This document shows, in pieces, positions 28,140 through 38,699 of a DNA stretch of 64,000 nucleotides. Made by a program: the position numbers and the translations under genes. Source of the DNA: Burkholderiaceae bacterium (GTDB taxonomy: Bacteria; Pseudomonadota; Gammaproteobacteria; Burkholderiales; Burkholderiaceae_A). The stretch's first letter is position 1. Every line of letters begins with the position of its first letter. Where the stretch lies: assembly GCA_018882785.1 (NCBI GenBank), contig VERI01000007.1:17141-81140 (forward strand), in the 5' to 3' direction. Below the pieces are notes generated by a model, which worked only from the letters and a program-made list of their open reading frames with translations, was not told the origin of the DNA and did no database searches.

Positions 28140-29502
28140 AGGCCAGTTCGTATGTCGGGAGTGCGGGCAGCTGCACGCCAAGTGGCAGGGGCAATGCGAT
28201 GGCTGCGGATCATGGAATACGCTCGAAGAGACCGGGGCCTCACTGGTCTCACGAAAGGGCCAGGCCCCGATCGCGATCGCGCCCTCCGGTAAAGCAGTTC
28301 GGCTGTCCGAGGTTCAGGCCCAAGAATTGCCGCGAGTCGCGACAGGAAGCGATGAATTCGATCGGGTCTTAGGGGGTGGACTGGTTCCCGGTGGTGTGGT
28401 CCTCATCGGTGGTGATCCGGGCATCGGTAAGTCGACGCTATTGCTTCAGGCCCTCGTGGGTCTGAGCCGCCATCAGTCGACGCTTTATGTGAGTGGCGAG
28501 GAGTCTGTCGCCCAGGTCGCGTTGCGGGCACGCAGACTGGGCCTAGATGAGAGCTCCTTAACCGTGCTTGCAGAGATTCAACTTGAGCAGATTTTGGCGC
28601 AGCTGATGGCGCAGAAACCTGCGATTGTGGTGTTGGATTCGATACAGACGCTTTACAGCGAGTCGCTTACGGCAGCGCCGGGATCTGTCTCCCAGGTGCG
28701 AGAGTGCGCCTCTCGACTGACCCGTTGGGCCAAAGAGAGTGACTGCACGGTAATTCTGGTGGGCCATGTCACCAAAGAGGGAACGCTCGCAGGCCCGCGT
28801 GTGCTGGAGCATATTGTTGATACCGTGCTGTACTTTGAAGGCGATGCCCATGCGTCTTATCGCGTGATTCGTGCGATCAAAAATCGTTTCGGCACGGTCA
28901 ATGAGATTGGTGTTTTCGCGATGACGGAACGTGGGCTTAAGGCAGTCAGCAATCCCTCTGCCTTGTTTTTATCGCCGCGACACCTCGGTGAGGCTGGGCA
29001 GGGCCCGGTGGCCGGATCCTGCGTGCTGGTGACACAGGAAGGAACGCGTCCGTTGTTGGTGGAGATCCAGGCGTTGGTCGATACCGCGCATGTTCCCAAT
29101 CCGCGTAGGCTGAGCGTGGGGCTCGAGCCTCAGCGACTGGCCATGCTCTTAGCAGTGCTGCATCGACATGCAGGAATTGCGTGTTTTGATCAGGATGTGT
29201 TTATCAATGCGGTCGGTGGTGTGCGCATCACGGAGCCAGCCGCAGATCTTGCGGTCATGCTGGCGATCGTCTCGTCGATGCGCAATCGGGCGATGCCCGC
29301 TGGACTGGTGGTGTTTGGCGAGCTCGGGCTTGCGGGTGAAGTCCGTCCCGCCCCGCGCGGACAGGAGCGGCTCAAAGAGGCCGCGAAGCTGGGGTTTTCG
29401 AAGGCGGTGATTCCGGCTGCAAACGCGCCGAAACGTACATTTGAGGGCATGGAGGTTCACGCCGTGACGAATCTGGAGCAGGCCTTACAAATTATTCGTT
29501 AG
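28126..29502 (+). CDS. radA: DNA repair protein RadA
   Basis: RadA is a RecA-like, DnaB-like helicase that helps branch migration in recombination. It has a four-cysteine zinc finger (Cys10, 13, 24, 27), Walker A GDPGIGKSTLL near residue 95, the KNRFG motif and a C-terminal Lon-protease-like domain ending GMEVHAVTNLEQAL. Its 458 residues are normal. It converges on hpnE with an 8-base gap and no visible terminator. Confidence 0.97.
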   Translation: MARDKGQFVCRECGQLHAKWQGQCDGCGSWNTLEETGASLVSRKGQAPIAIAPSGKAVRLSEVQAQELPRVATGSDEFDRVLGGGLVPGGVVLIGGDPGIGKSTLLLQALVGLSRHQSTLYVSGEESVAQVALRARRLGLDESSLTVLAEIQLEQILAQLMAQKPAIVVLDSIQTLYSESLTAAPGSVSQVRECASRLTRWAKESDCTVILVGHVTKEGTLAGPRVLEHIVDTVLYFEGDAHASYRVIRAIKNRFGTVNEIGVFAMTERGLKAVSNPSALFLSPRHLGEAGQGPVAGSCVLVTQEGTRPLLVEIQALVDTAHVPNPRRLSVGLEPQRLAMLLAVLHRHAGIACFDQDVFINAVGGVRITEPAADLAVMLAIVSSMRNRAMPAGLVVFGELGLAGEVRPAPRGQERLKEAAKLGFSKAVIPAANAPKRTFEGMEVHAVTNLEQALQIIR

Positions 29503-29510
29503 GCAGACTA

Positions 29511-30875
29511 CTAACGCTGTAGAAGCTGCTCCGCAGTCGATCTGCCAGAGCGGACGGCGCTCTCAATTGTGGCGGGGTAGCCGGCGACCAGATCGTCTGC
29601 TGCACGAAATAGCCCCGCGATACCGGTATGACCGAGCTGTTCCTGATCGCTTGGCCGGGGTGCATTCACCGTGCAGGCCCATGTTGCATTTTTTTCTGTG
29701 ATCCATTTCTGATCAAGTGTTTCTAGTTCCAGTCCAAGATGGACCCGAAGCTGAAGCGCGAGTCCTGAGGCGAGCTGCTCTCGTCCCGACTGCTGTGAGG
29801 AATCGGACTGTGCGCTGATGACAACACCGATTGCACCTGGCCTGCGCACGACCACCTGTCCAACCTGTGGCAGGCCGGAAAGCGTATTTAAGACAAACCA
29901 TTCTGGTAGCTGACGCAACGCTGACTCCTGTTGGTCATTGAGCGCAAGCCAGACGGTGGTGATCGCCCGGTGCTGCATCGTAGCCCAGCGACGACTTGCG
30001 GATGTGATCGGGAGATGTGAATCTGACCAGAGTCGCTCGCTCGGGCCGCAGGGTAGGGCCATGACAACAGCCCTCGCGTCAATAAAGGATTGATGATTGC
30101 CACGGACAACGCTGACCTGCCACTGGCCCTCGCTGGGCTGTGAGAGAGACACTGCCCGATGTCCGAGTAACAGCTGGACCCCTTGTGAGCGCAGCCATTG
30201 TTCGATTGGATCGACACCGTCGATCGATAGGTTTCGCTGCGGTATCAGCACATCACACGCATCGGAGGCACCACCCAGAGAATCTTGCAGCACGCGAATG
30301 AGTGTGGCTGCGCTGGCAGATTCAATCTCGGTGTTCAGTGCGCCCTCCGCGATCGGCCTCCAGAAGTGGTCAATGAGCCCCTGTGGAACATGCTGATCGG
30401 ATAGCCATCTGGCCACCGTCAGGTGCGGGCCGTGGTCACCATAGCCGCGCGATAGGCACCATTGGTCTCTGCTTAATTTCGCCAGCATTGCCGCCATCTT
30501 TTTTCGCCATGGGAGGGGCCAGCCACGGGGGGTAAATCCCGGTACTGCCCCAAGCAGAGCCCGCCAAGGCCAGCCCAGACGGGGGACCCGCCACTGATGG
30601 CTGATCTGACGATCTGCGCCACAGCCTGACCAGACCAGCGGCTGACGGTGCCAGGTCGGTGCGCCCACCATGTCAAGCAACGTGAACGTCTCCCGATAGG
30701 CGCCAATGGTCAGGTGCTGGCCATTGTCGATCAGGCGGCCATTCCAGATCAGCCCGCGGGCCCTGCCACCCAAGGCCGGAGCCGCCTCCACGAGGGTGAT
30801 CGGCCCTTCGTTGCGCCGACAGAGGGCCGCGGCACATGCAAGTCCTGCCCAGCCTCCGCCGATGATGACAATCAT
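29511..30875 (-). CDS. hpnE: Hydroxysqualene dehydroxylase HpnE
   Basis: HpnE is the FAD enzyme that reduces hydroxysqualene to squalene in the HpnCDE route. The Rossmann motif IIGGGWAGLACAAAL starts at the N-terminus, followed by LVEAAPALGGRA, and the C-terminal FAD motif is AGYPATIESAVRSG. The ATG at 30875 is chosen because it places the Rossmann motif at the N-terminus, 5 bases after the hpnD stop; a GTG at 30914 would add 13 residues. It is the last gene of hpnC-hpnD-hpnE. No squalene-hopene cyclase is in the window. Confidence 0.92.
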   Translation of the reverse strand: MIVIIGGGWAGLACAAALCRRNEGPITLVEAAPALGGRARGLIWNGRLIDNGQHLTIGAYRETFTLLDMVGAPTWHRQPLVWSGCGADRQISHQWRVPRLGWPWRALLGAVPGFTPRGWPLPWRKKMAAMLAKLSRDQWCLSRGYGDHGPHLTVARWLSDQHVPQGLIDHFWRPIAEGALNTEIESASAATLIRVLQDSLGGASDACDVLIPQRNLSIDGVDPIEQWLRSQGVQLLLGHRAVSLSQPSEGQWQVSVVRGNHQSFIDARAVVMALPCGPSERLWSDSHLPITSASRRWATMQHRAITTVWLALNDQQESALRQLPEWFVLNTLSGLPQVGQVVVRRPGAIGVVISAQSDSSQQSGREQLASGLALQLRVHLGLELETLDQKWITEKNATWACTVNAPRPSDQEQLGHTGIAGLFRAADDLVAGYPATIESAVRSGRSTAEQLLQR

Positions 30876-30880
30876 CGATG

Positions 30881-31723
30881 CTAGGCGGGCATCATGCCGA
30901 GCGATGCCTTCCACGCGAGCCAGAGCTTGCGTGCAGGTGCCACGGAGATACGCTGATGCAGGACTTGAAATGATTCAGATTCAACAAGTCGAAGCAATTC
31001 ACGATAGATCGCGGCCATGATGAGTCCTGGACGCTGCGCTGCCCGATCTGTGCGTGGAAGTCGCCCAAGGGCCTGGTCGTAAAGGGCATGGGCGCGGCGT
31101 GCCATATCCGCCATCGCCGCCTGGAAGGCCACCGAATGTTCATAACGAAGAATACTTGCCGCATCAACACCGTGCTGCTGAAGTGCTTCAGCAGGAATAT
31201 AGATTCGTCCGCGTCGCGCATCATCACCAACATCACGAATAATGTTGGTGTACTGCAAGGCCCGCCCCAGCAGTAACGCGTACTCGAGTACGGCGGGATT
31301 AACGCTGCCAAAGATCCGCGCCGAGAGAAGCCCGACGGCTCCGGCCACGCGGTCGCAGTACAGATCCAGATCTGACCACCTCGCGTAACGATTCTGATCT
31401 AAGTCCATTTCGCAGCCCTGAATAATTTCAAGAAACTGCCCTTGCGGCAAAGCATAACGATCGATCCTGGGGGATAACGCCTGGCTCACGGGATGTCCGG
31501 GGCGTTGATCAAAAAGCCGGCCGATTTCGTCCCTCCACCAGGCCAACTTGATACGGGCCAGATCAGGCTCACTACATTCGTCGACGATGTCGTCTACTTC
31601 CCGACAAAACGCATAGAGTGCGGTGATTGCGCCGCGTGGCTCGGCGTCCAGTATCTTGAACGCTGCCACCAGATTGGAGCCACTCTCATGAACCTTGGAT
31701 TCGCAGTATTGGTCCGGACTCAT
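30881..31723 (-). CDS. hpnD: Presqualene diphosphate synthase HpnD
   Basis: HpnD condenses two farnesyl diphosphates to presqualene diphosphate. It is a class I terpene synthase with the Asp-rich motifs DDIVDE (residues 44-49) and the second motif NIIRDVGDDARRGRIYIP. Its 280 residues match the family. Its ATG overlaps the hpnC stop by 4 bases, showing translational coupling. Confidence 0.95.
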   Translation of the reverse strand: MSPDQYCESKVHESGSNLVAAFKILDAEPRGAITALYAFCREVDDIVDECSEPDLARIKLAWWRDEIGRLFDQRPGHPVSQALSPRIDRYALPQGQFLEIIQGCEMDLDQNRYARWSDLDLYCDRVAGAVGLLSARIFGSVNPAVLEYALLLGRALQYTNIIRDVGDDARRGRIYIPAEALQQHGVDAASILRYEHSVAFQAAMADMARRAHALYDQALGRLPRTDRAAQRPGLIMAAIYRELLRLVESESFQVLHQRISVAPARKLWLAWKASLGMMPA

Positions 31724-32643
31724 AGGTGCCGATGGGGTCTAAAAAAAGTAAGGACGGCCCGAAACACTACCACCGTCAGATCTCCGCGTGACAGCCGAGG
31801 CGAGCGGCTCCAGACAGCAGCAGGCTGCAACAGGATCTTCTCCGCGATCGACAGTCCACCCTCGATGATTAGCGAAAGCTCTAACGCCAGACGGGTATTT
31901 GCCGGGACAGGGGCCTTCTTGACCTCGGCAATGAGACCGGCTGCGGATTTTATTTTCCCAGCACCCAGTCGGGCCAGGTCGCAGGCCCAGCGCTGCTGTA
32001 CGTCCGCAGAAAGGCATGCGACACCATGGCCGGGCTGCCAGCCTGCTGGCCACCAATTGACAGGCACATTGATGCGCTGGCGAGAAAAGTCCTCGCCGAG
32101 ATCCTGGGCGAAATTAATCAACTGCAGTCCGGTGCAGATGGCGTCTGATTTTTCAGTCAGGTTTGAGTTCTCATCAGGGCTCCCAATGACGCTGCCGGCT
32201 GCCAGCACCAGTCGGCCGACTGGCGTAGCTGAATACGTGCAGTAGCGGTAGAGCTCCCGCTCTGAGGGAAAAGGACGATGCTCTGCGTCCATTCGAAAGG
32301 CCTTAATCAGACGCTCCGCCTGACCGATGTCGATGCCCTTGGCGTCAAGCGCGTTTCGAAGCCTCATTCCGATTTCAGACAGCCCGAGATCGGGCGTCGA
32401 AGCGTTGCCCGACGCGTCTTCGCCAGCCTGCCCCCGAAGTCCGCTGAGGAGTGCCGCCAGTCCGCGTAGCCGCTCCCGAGTCTCCAAATTGCCCTCGTCG
32501 GCAAGGTCGTCACCGGCTCTGGCGAATGCGTACAGGGGGAGCATGACCAGCCGCATCTGGGGCGGCAGCAGCCGGGAGGCGACAGGAAAATTTTCGTAGT
32601 GGGCGCCGCCGTGAAAGGCCTTGCCGAGGTGTCCCGAGTCCAT
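31720..32643 (-). CDS. hpnC: Hydroxysqualene synthase HpnC
   Basis: HpnC turns presqualene diphosphate into hydroxysqualene. It has the first Asp motif DDLADE (residues 45-50) and the second, LINFAQDLGEDFSRQR. At 307 residues it is a little longer than usual. It is the first gene of the squalene operon and starts 44 bases before tRNA-Leu, which runs the other way. Confidence 0.93.
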   Translation of the reverse strand: MDSGHLGKAFHGGAHYENFPVASRLLPPQMRLVMLPLYAFARAGDDLADEGNLETRERLRGLAALLSGLRGQAGEDASGNASTPDLGLSEIGMRLRNALDAKGIDIGQAERLIKAFRMDAEHRPFPSERELYRYCTYSATPVGRLVLAAGSVIGSPDENSNLTEKSDAICTGLQLINFAQDLGEDFSRQRINVPVNWWPAGWQPGHGVACLSADVQQRWACDLARLGAGKIKSAAGLIAEVKKAPVPANTRLALELSLIIEGGLSIAEKILLQPAAVWSRSPRLSRGDLTVVVFRAVLTFFRPHRHL

Positions 32644-32687
32644 GCGGGGATTCTAAGTACAATGGCAGTCGAGCGTCGGGCGCACAG

Positions 32688-32772
32688 GCGAAGGTGGCGA
32701 AATTGGTAGACGCACCAGGTTTAGGTCCTGACGCCGCAAGGTGTGCGGGTTCGAGTCCCGCCCTTCGCACCA
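32688..32772 (+). tRNA. tRNA-Leu (anticodon TAG)
   Basis: This 85-base tRNA with encoded CCA has acceptor stem GCGAAGG/CCTTCGC and anticodon TAG at 32722-32724 in loop TTTAGGT. The D arm (TGGCGAAATTGGTAGACGCA) and the long extra arm are typical of Leu tRNAs. The outermost anticodon-stem pair looks like a C-A mismatch (32715/32731). Confidence 0.96.
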
Positions 32773-32791
32773 TCCGACATGTTTAACAAAC

Positions 32792-32816
32792 GCGCGCCGA
32801 AGGGCGCGCCTCTTTT
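32792..32816 (+). terminator. Intrinsic terminator after tRNA-Leu
   Basis: GCGCGCC (32792-32798), loop GAAG and GGCGCGC (32803-32809) form a perfect 7-bp stem followed by CTCTTTT. It ends only 18 bases before the tig start codon, so tig must be expressed by read-through or from a promoter inside or right after this element. Confidence 0.85.
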
Positions 32817-32834
32817 ATACGCTAAAGATTCGTC

Positions 32835-34154
32835 ATGACTGCAACCACACCCGCAACGCCAAGCTCACTGGAGCGCCGTTTTCAGCTATCGGTATCAATT
32901 GCCGAGGTGGAGCAAGAGGCCCAGAAACGCCTGCAGCGTCTCAGCAAGTCAGTAAAGATGCCGGGCTTTCGGCCGGGCAAGGTGCCGATGAAGGTCGTTG
33001 CCCAGACCTATGGTGCGCAGGCCCAGTCCGAAGCCATGAGTGAGGTGATCGGACGGGTCTACGGCAATGCCGTGGTGGAGCAAAAGCTCCGTGTCGCGGG
33101 CCCGCCATCTATTGCGCCGGCCAAGGCCGAGTCAGGCTCAGACCAGGTCCTGCAGTTTGAGGCAGTCGTTGAGGTCTACCCCGAAGTCACCTGCCCAGAT
33201 CTTGCCGGTGTTGAGATTCAGAAAGTGACCTGCGCGATTACGGATGCTGATCTCGACCGGACGATTGAGACACTGCGAAAACAGCGGACCAATTACGAGG
33301 ATGTCAGCCGGCCCTCACAGAAAGGGGACCGTGTCGTCCTTGATTTTATCGGCGAGATTGATGGGGTTGCGTTCACGGGAGGGTCGTCAGAGAACTATGC
33401 CTTTGTTCTTGGGGATGGCAGCATGCTCAAAGAATTCGATGAGGCTGCCACCAGCATGAAGGCAGGCGAGACCAAGACCTTTCCGCTACAGTTTCCTGCC
33501 GACTATCACGGCAAGGATGTCGCTGGAAAACTGGCAAGCTTCAAAATAAAAATACGCTCAGTGGGTGAGCCGAAACTGCCCGCGCTGGACGAAGCATTTG
33601 CAAAGTCCATGGGTGTTGCATCAGGTGATTTATCAAAATTTCGCGAGGATGTGAAAAACAATCTGTCGCGCGAGGTTGCCAGCAGATGCAAGGCCAAGAC
33701 GAAAACGGCTGTAATGGATGCATTGAATCAGTGGGCAACATTTGAAGTGCCCAAGTCGCTTGTGCAAGATGAGTCCCAGAGAATGGCAGACTCCACCCGC
33801 GAGGATATGGCGGCACGCGGCATGAACATGAAAGATGTGCCAATACCTGCAGATCTTTTTACAGAGCAGGCCACCCGTCGGGTCAAGCTTGGCCTTCTGG
33901 TGGGCGAGATTATTCGCGCCAAAGAGCTTCGGCCGACGGAGGAACAGATCCGTAGTTTTGTCCAGGATCTGGCGGCTGCGTATGAGCGGCCTGAGGCATT
34001 TGTGAGCTGGTTTATGGGGCAGCCAAAGCAGCGTGCCGAGGCAGAGGCTGTCGTGATTGAGGACAACGTCGTGACCTGGGCACTTGCGCAGGCCAAGGTG
34101 GTGGACAACGCCGTTTCGGTTGAGGCCTTGATGGCCGATGCCGGGCAGGCCTGA
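32835..34154 (+). CDS. tig: Trigger factor
   Basis: Trigger factor is the ribosome-bound chaperone and prolyl isomerase that meets nascent chains. The ribosome-binding signature GFRPGKVP is near residue 47, the FKBP-like domain lies around 150-250 ([17 protein letters not shown]), and a long helical C-terminal domain follows. Its 439 residues are normal. It heads the tig-clpP-clpX cluster, with a 16-base gap to clpP. Confidence 0.97.
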   Translation: MTATTPATPSSLERRFQLSVSIAEVEQEAQKRLQRLSKSVKMPGFRPGKVPMKVVAQTYGAQAQSEAMSEVIGRVYGNAVVEQKLRVAGPPSIAPAKAESGSDQVLQFEAVVEVYPEVTCPDLAGVEIQKVTCAITDADLDRTIETLRKQRTNYEDVSRPSQKGDRVVLDFIGEIDGVAFTGGSSENYAFVLGDGSMLKEFDEAATSMKAGETKTFPLQFPADYHGKDVAGKLASFKIKIRSVGEPKLPALDEAFAKSMGVASGDLSKFREDVKNNLSREVASRCKAKTKTAVMDALNQWATFEVPKSLVQDESQRMADSTREDMAARGMNMKDVPIPADLFTEQATRRVKLGLLVGEIIRAKELRPTEEQIRSFVQDLAAAYERPEAFVSWFMGQPKQRAEAEAVVIEDNVVTWALAQAKVVDNAVSVEALMADAGQA

Positions 34155-34170
34155 CAGAGGAATCGGGACA

Positions 34171-34842
34171 ATGGGTCTTTTTGAAGGTACGGTCGCCCAA
34201 GGGGGCATGGTGGAGCATCAAGCGGGCGCACAGACGGCGCGCGGGCTAGGCCTGGTGCCCATGGTGATTGAGCAGTCGGGACGTGGAGAACGCGCCTACG
34301 ACATTTATTCCCGGCTGCTGAAAGAGCGGGTGGTGTTCATGGTGGGTCCAGTCAATGATCAGACTGCGAACCTGGTGATCGCCCAGTTGTTGTTTCTAGA
34401 GTCCGAAAATCCTGACAAAGATATTTCTTTGTATATCAACTCCCCGGGTGGCTCCGTTTCCTCCGGCCTGGCGATTTTTGACACCATGCAGTTCATCAAA
34501 CCCGATGTCAGCACCTTGTGTGTTGGCATGGCGGCCAGTATGGGGGCGTTCCTGTTGGCTGCGGGCGCCAAGGGCAAGCGGTTTTCCCTGCCCAATAGTC
34601 GCGTCATGATCCACCAGCCGCTGGGAGGCGTGCAGGGTCAGGCGTCAGATATTGAAATTCATGCCCGGGAGATTCTCGCGCTGCGGGATAAGTTAAACCG
34701 GATCCTGGCCGAGAGAACAGGACAGACACTGGAGACCATCGCCCGGGATACCGATCGGGATAACTTCATGTCGGCTGAAGATGCGTTACAGTACGGAATC
34801 GTCGATAAGGTGCTGACGCACCGTGAGAGCGCGGATGGCTGA
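34171..34842 (+). CDS. clpP: ATP-dependent Clp protease, proteolytic subunit
   Basis: ClpP is the serine protease barrel that degrades proteins fed by ClpX or ClpA. With ATG 34171 the catalytic residues are Ser123 (GMAASMGA), His148 (MIHQPLGG) and Asp197. The ATG follows AGAGGAA by 8 bases; an upstream ATG at 34138 lies inside tig and is less likely. A short propeptide before LVPMVIEQ is usual, though here it is about 12 residues longer than in E. coli. Its stop overlaps the clpX start. Confidence 0.96.
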   Translation: MGLFEGTVAQGGMVEHQAGAQTARGLGLVPMVIEQSGRGERAYDIYSRLLKERVVFMVGPVNDQTANLVIAQLLFLESENPDKDISLYINSPGGSVSSGLAIFDTMQFIKPDVSTLCVGMAASMGAFLLAAGAKGKRFSLPNSRVMIHQPLGGVQGQASDIEIHAREILALRDKLNRILAERTGQTLETIARDTDRDNFMSAEDALQYGIVDKVLTHRESADG

Positions 34843-36109
34843 AAAAAAAGGGTCTAGCGAGAAACTTCTGTACTGCTCTTTCTGCGGCAAAAGCCAGCAT
34901 GAAGTGAAGAAGCTGATCGCTGGTCCCTCGGTGTTCATCTGTGATGAATGCATCGACCTGTGTAACGACATCATCCGGGACGAGCAGTCTGCCGAGCCCG
35001 AGGCAGCCAAGGACGGCCTGCCTACCCCCCAGGAAATTGCGGCCCGTCTTGATCAGTATGTGATTGGCCAGAGCAGTGCCAAGCGGATTCTTTCCGTAGC
35101 GGTCTATAACCATTACAAGCGCCTGCGCCACCGGGGCGATGGCCGGCCAGACGGTAAAACCGATATTGAGCTGGCGAAAAGCAACATTCTGTTGATCGGC
35201 CCCACTGGCTCCGGCAAAACATTGCTGGCCCAGACCCTGGCCCGGCTGCTTAACGTGCCCTTTGTGATCGCGGATGCCACCACCCTGACCGAGGCCGGCT
35301 ATGTCGGGGAGGATGTAGAAAACATCATTCAGAAGCTTCTGCAAAACTGCAACTACGAGGTCGAGAAGGCGCAAAACGGTATTGTCTATATTGACGAAAT
35401 CGACAAGATCACCCGCAAATCGGATAACCCATCGATTACCCGCGATGTCTCCGGCGAGGGTGTTCAGCAGGCCCTGCTAAAACTGATCGAAGGGACGGTT
35501 GCCTCTGTACCGCCGCAAGGGGGCCGAAAGCATCCTAATCAGGATTTTGTGCAGATCGACACCACGAATATTTTGTTTATCTGCGGCGGCGCCTTTGACG
35601 GGCTGGATAAGGTCATTCGTGGCCGAACCGAGAAGACATCCATTGGCTTTGGTGCGGAAGTCCGCTCGCCGAGTGACCGGGATGTAGGGGAATTATTTCG
35701 TGAGGTCGAGCCCGAGGATCTGATCAAGTTTGGCCTTATCCCCGAGCTGGTGGGCCGACTGCCGGTGGTGGCCACCCTGGATGAACTCCACGAGGAGGCG
35801 CTCATTGAGATCCTCATTGAGCCGAAGAACGCCCTAGTCAAGCAGTACCAGGCGCTTTTTGCAATGGAGAACGTTGAGCTCGAGATACGTCCTGCAGCCC
35901 TGTCAGCCATCGCGAAAAAAGCGATTAAACGTAAAACAGGGGCCCGGGGACTGCGCTCTATCCTGGAGCAGGTCCTGCTGGACACGATGTTTGATCTGCC
36001 CGGCCAGCAGAACGTCACGAAGGTCGTGATCGATGAGTCCGCCATCCAGGGCGATGGAAAGCCGCTCTTAATCTATGGAGAGGCCCAAAAGCTTGCCAGC
36101 GGCGCCTGA
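34835..36109 (+). CDS. clpX: ATP-dependent Clp protease, ATP-binding subunit ClpX
   Basis: ClpX unfolds substrates for ClpP. It has an N-terminal zinc-binding domain (Cys14, 17, 36, 39), Walker [13 protein letters not shown], Walker [11 protein letters not shown], and the IGF loop (TSIGFGAE) that docks on ClpP. ATG 34835 gives [14 protein letters not shown], the usual start, overlapping clpP by 8 bases; a GTG at 34823 is also in frame. 424 residues is normal. Confidence 0.97.
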   Translation: MAEKKGSSEKLLYCSFCGKSQHEVKKLIAGPSVFICDECIDLCNDIIRDEQSAEPEAAKDGLPTPQEIAARLDQYVIGQSSAKRILSVAVYNHYKRLRHRGDGRPDGKTDIELAKSNILLIGPTGSGKTLLAQTLARLLNVPFVIADATTLTEAGYVGEDVENIIQKLLQNCNYEVEKAQNGIVYIDEIDKITRKSDNPSITRDVSGEGVQQALLKLIEGTVASVPPQGGRKHPNQDFVQIDTTNILFICGGAFDGLDKVIRGRTEKTSIGFGAEVRSPSDRDVGELFREVEPEDLIKFGLIPELVGRLPVVATLDELHEEALIEILIEPKNALVKQYQALFAMENVELEIRPAALSAIAKKAIKRKTGARGLRSILEQVLLDTMFDLPGQQNVTKVVIDESAIQGDGKPLLIYGEAQKLASGA

Positions 36110-36144
36110 CCACCCCGCTGATCACCCCCAACACCCTCGCAGTC

Positions 36145-36175
36145 CGTGGGGGAGCAGAGTCCTTACCCCCGCGTT
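36145..36175 (+). terminator. Possible weak terminator between clpX and lon
   Basis: CGTGGGGG (36145-36152) pairs with CCCCCGCG (36166-36173) with one G-T pair and a 13-base loop, followed by only TTT. The stem is GC-rich but the T-run is short, so termination may be partial. It would separate clpX transcription from the promoter just before lon. Confidence 0.4.
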
Positions 36176-36189
36176 TCCAAGGCCTAGCC

Positions 36190-36218
36190 CTTGTGTTTTG
36201 CGCACTTTGGCCCCATCT
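36190..36218 (+). promoter_or_regulatory. Heat-shock (sigma-32) type promoter of lon
   Basis: CCCCATCT at 36211-36218 fits the sigma-32 -10 consensus CCCCATNT fully. CTTGTGT at 36190-36196, inside CCCTTG, fits the CTTGAAA -35 in its first four bases with a 14-base spacer. The lon start is 32 bases downstream. Lon is a classic heat-shock gene, which supports the call; no experiment is implied. Confidence 0.6.
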
Positions 36219-36249
36219 TCGAAGTCAACACCTTTTGGAGTCATGACAC

Positions 36250-38685
36250 GTGTCCAAAATAGACCTTCTGCCTGAAGAGCCAGTTTCCCTTCCCATGCTG
36301 CCCTTGCGGGACGTAGTTGTCTTCCCGCACATGGTGATCCCATTGTTCGTGGGCCGCCCGAAGTCCATAAAAGCGATGGAAGTAGCGATGGAGTCGGGCA
36401 AACATATTTTTCTGGCCGCCCAGAAAAGCGCAGCCCAGGATGATCCTGCCGCGACCGATATCTACGAGATCGGCTGTGTGGCCAGCATTCTGCAGATGCT
36501 GAAATTACCGGACGGCACTGTCAAGGTTCTGGTCGAAGGCTCGCAGCGCGCACGCGTTATGGAGGTCGAAGACGAGGGCAGCTATCTCACATCGCGGGTG
36601 TCGCCGATGGTTCCCGAGTCCCCCGAGGGGCCCGAGGTCGAGGCGCTTCGCCGAACCATCCTTAATCAGTTTGACCAGTTTGTGAAGTTAAATAAAAAAG
36701 TACCGGCCGAGATTCTCAACAGCCTCATGAGCATCGAGGATGCGGGGCGGCTGGCCGATGCGATTGCTGCCCACTTGCCAATGAAGCTTGAGCAGAAACA
36801 GGCAGTCCTCGAGGTCGTCCCGGTGATCGAGCGGCTTGAAAAGCTCTTGGCTTTGATTGAAACCGAGCTGGATATCTTGCAGGTCGAGAAACGGATTCGT
36901 GGCCGTGTGAAGCGCCAGATGGAAAAAAGCCAGCGCGAGTACTACCTTAATGAGCAGGTCAAGGCGATTCAGAAAGAACTGGGTGAGGGCGAAGATAGCG
37001 AGCTCGATGAGCTGGACAAGAAGATCAAGGCCGCCCGTATGCCGAAAGAGGCCCTCGATAAGGCCAACGCCGAATTGAAGAAGCTGCGCATGATGTCGCC
37101 GATGTCAGCCGAGGCCACTGTTGTGCGTAACTACATCGATGCACTTGTTACCCTTCCCTGGAAGAAAAAGAGCAAGATTAATAACAACCTGTCGGATGCC
37201 GAACGGGTGCTCGAAGAAGAGCACTACGGACTTGAAAAGGTGAAGGAACGTATTCTGGAATACCTGGCCGTTCAGCAGCGGGTCGATAAGGTAAAAGCGC
37301 CCATCCTTTGCCTAGTTGGGCCACCTGGGGTGGGCAAGACCTCTCTGGGCCAGTCGATTGCGCGGGCCACGAACCGTAAGTTCGTCCGAATGGCGCTCGG
37401 TGGTGTTCGCGATGAGGCCGAGATTCGTGGCCATCGCAAGACCTATATCGGGTCGATGCCCGGGAAGGTCCTGTCCAATCTCACCAAGACCGGTGTGCGT
37501 AATCCACTGTTTTTGTTCGACGAGGTCGACAAAATGGGGATGGACTTTCGCGGTGATCCCGCCAGTGCGTTGCTGGAGGTGCTGGATCCCGAGCAAAACC
37601 ATGCCTTCGTCGACCATTACGTCGAAGTCGAGTACGACCTTTCCGATGTGATGTTTGTCGCGACGGCGAACTCCTTGAATATTCCCGCGGCACTGCTGGA
37701 TCGCATGGAGGTCATCAAACTTTCTGGCTACACAGAAGAAGAGAAGATCAATATTGCCACCCGTTATCTGCTGCCCAAGCAGATTAAGCATACGGGCCTA
37801 AAGGCTGGCGAAATCGAGGTAGATGAGTCCGCCATTCGCGAGATTATTCGCACCTACACACGCGAGGCTGGCGTGCGGGGATTGGAGCGTGAGATTTCCA
37901 AGATCTGCCGCAAGGTCACCCGAATGGTGCTGACCAAGAAGGCGGCGCCTCCAGTCAAAGTGGCCGCGGAAAACATTGAGGAATTCCTGGGTGTACGAAA
38001 GTTCACCTATGGGGTGGCCGAGAAAGAGGATCAGGTCGGCGAGGTGACTGGTCTGGCCTGGACCGAGGTGGGCGGAGAGCTGCTGACCATCGAGGCGGCG
38101 GTAATGCCCGGCAAGGGCCAGATTATTCGCACAGGATCGCTGGGCGATGTCATGAAAGAGTCTGTAGAGGCGGCGCGTTCAGTCGTCCGCAGCCGTTCCC
38201 GTCGGCTGGGCATCGCAGACGATGTATTTGAGAAAAAAGATCTGCATATCCACGCACCGGAGGGCGCCACGCCCAAGGATGGTCCGAGCGCAGGTATTGC
38301 GATGACCACGGCGATGGTCTCAGCGCTCACGGGTATCCCGGTAAGGGCTGACGTGGCCATGACCGGAGAGATAACGTTGCGCGGAGAAGTGCTGCAGATT
38401 GGGGGGCTCAAAGAGAAGTTGCTTGCAGCCCATCGAGGAGGCATCAAGAAGGTATTGATCCCCGAGCAGAATGTCCGCGATCTGGCGGAGATCCCACAGA
38501 ACGTCAAAAATGCGTTGGAGATTGTGCCAGTTAAGTGGATCGATCAGGTGCTTGACCTGGCCCTCTCGAAAGCGCCAGTTCCTCTGCCCGAAGATGATGA
38601 GGCGCTGTCGGTGCCTGCAGCCGAGTCTGCCGGTTCGGAATCGATCGCGCGAAAGCCCGCCAAGCCCGATCCGTTGCCGCACTAA
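36250..38685 (+). CDS. lon: ATP-dependent protease Lon
   Basis: Lon is a single-chain AAA+ protease of damaged and regulatory proteins. It has an N-terminal substrate domain ([23 protein letters not shown]), Walker [13 protein letters not shown], Walker [12 protein letters not shown], and the catalytic Ser680 ([11 protein letters not shown]) with its Lys about 43 residues on. Its 811 residues compare with 784 in E. coli. The GTG start at 36250 has GGAG 9 bases before it; a nearby ATG at 36243 is out of frame. Confidence 0.97.
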   Translation: MSKIDLLPEEPVSLPMLPLRDVVVFPHMVIPLFVGRPKSIKAMEVAMESGKHIFLAAQKSAAQDDPAATDIYEIGCVASILQMLKLPDGTVKVLVEGSQRARVMEVEDEGSYLTSRVSPMVPESPEGPEVEALRRTILNQFDQFVKLNKKVPAEILNSLMSIEDAGRLADAIAAHLPMKLEQKQAVLEVVPVIERLEKLLALIETELDILQVEKRIRGRVKRQMEKSQREYYLNEQVKAIQKELGEGEDSELDELDKKIKAARMPKEALDKANAELKKLRMMSPMSAEATVVRNYIDALVTLPWKKKSKINNNLSDAERVLEEEHYGLEKVKERILEYLAVQQRVDKVKAPILCLVGPPGVGKTSLGQSIARATNRKFVRMALGGVRDEAEIRGHRKTYIGSMPGKVLSNLTKTGVRNPLFLFDEVDKMGMDFRGDPASALLEVLDPEQNHAFVDHYVEVEYDLSDVMFVATANSLNIPAALLDRMEVIKLSGYTEEEKINIATRYLLPKQIKHTGLKAGEIEVDESAIREIIRTYTREAGVRGLEREISKICRKVTRMVLTKKAAPPVKVAAENIEEFLGVRKFTYGVAEKEDQVGEVTGLAWTEVGGELLTIEAAVMPGKGQIIRTGSLGDVMKESVEAARSVVRSRSRRLGIADDVFEKKDLHIHAPEGATPKDGPSAGIAMTTAMVSALTGIPVRADVAMTGEITLRGEVLQIGGLKEKLLAAHRGGIKKVLIPEQNVRDLAEIPQNVKNALEIVPVKWIDQVLDLALSKAPVPLPEDDEALSVPAAESAGSESIARKPAKPDPLPH

Positions 38686-38699
38686 GTGTTTTTGCGGAA

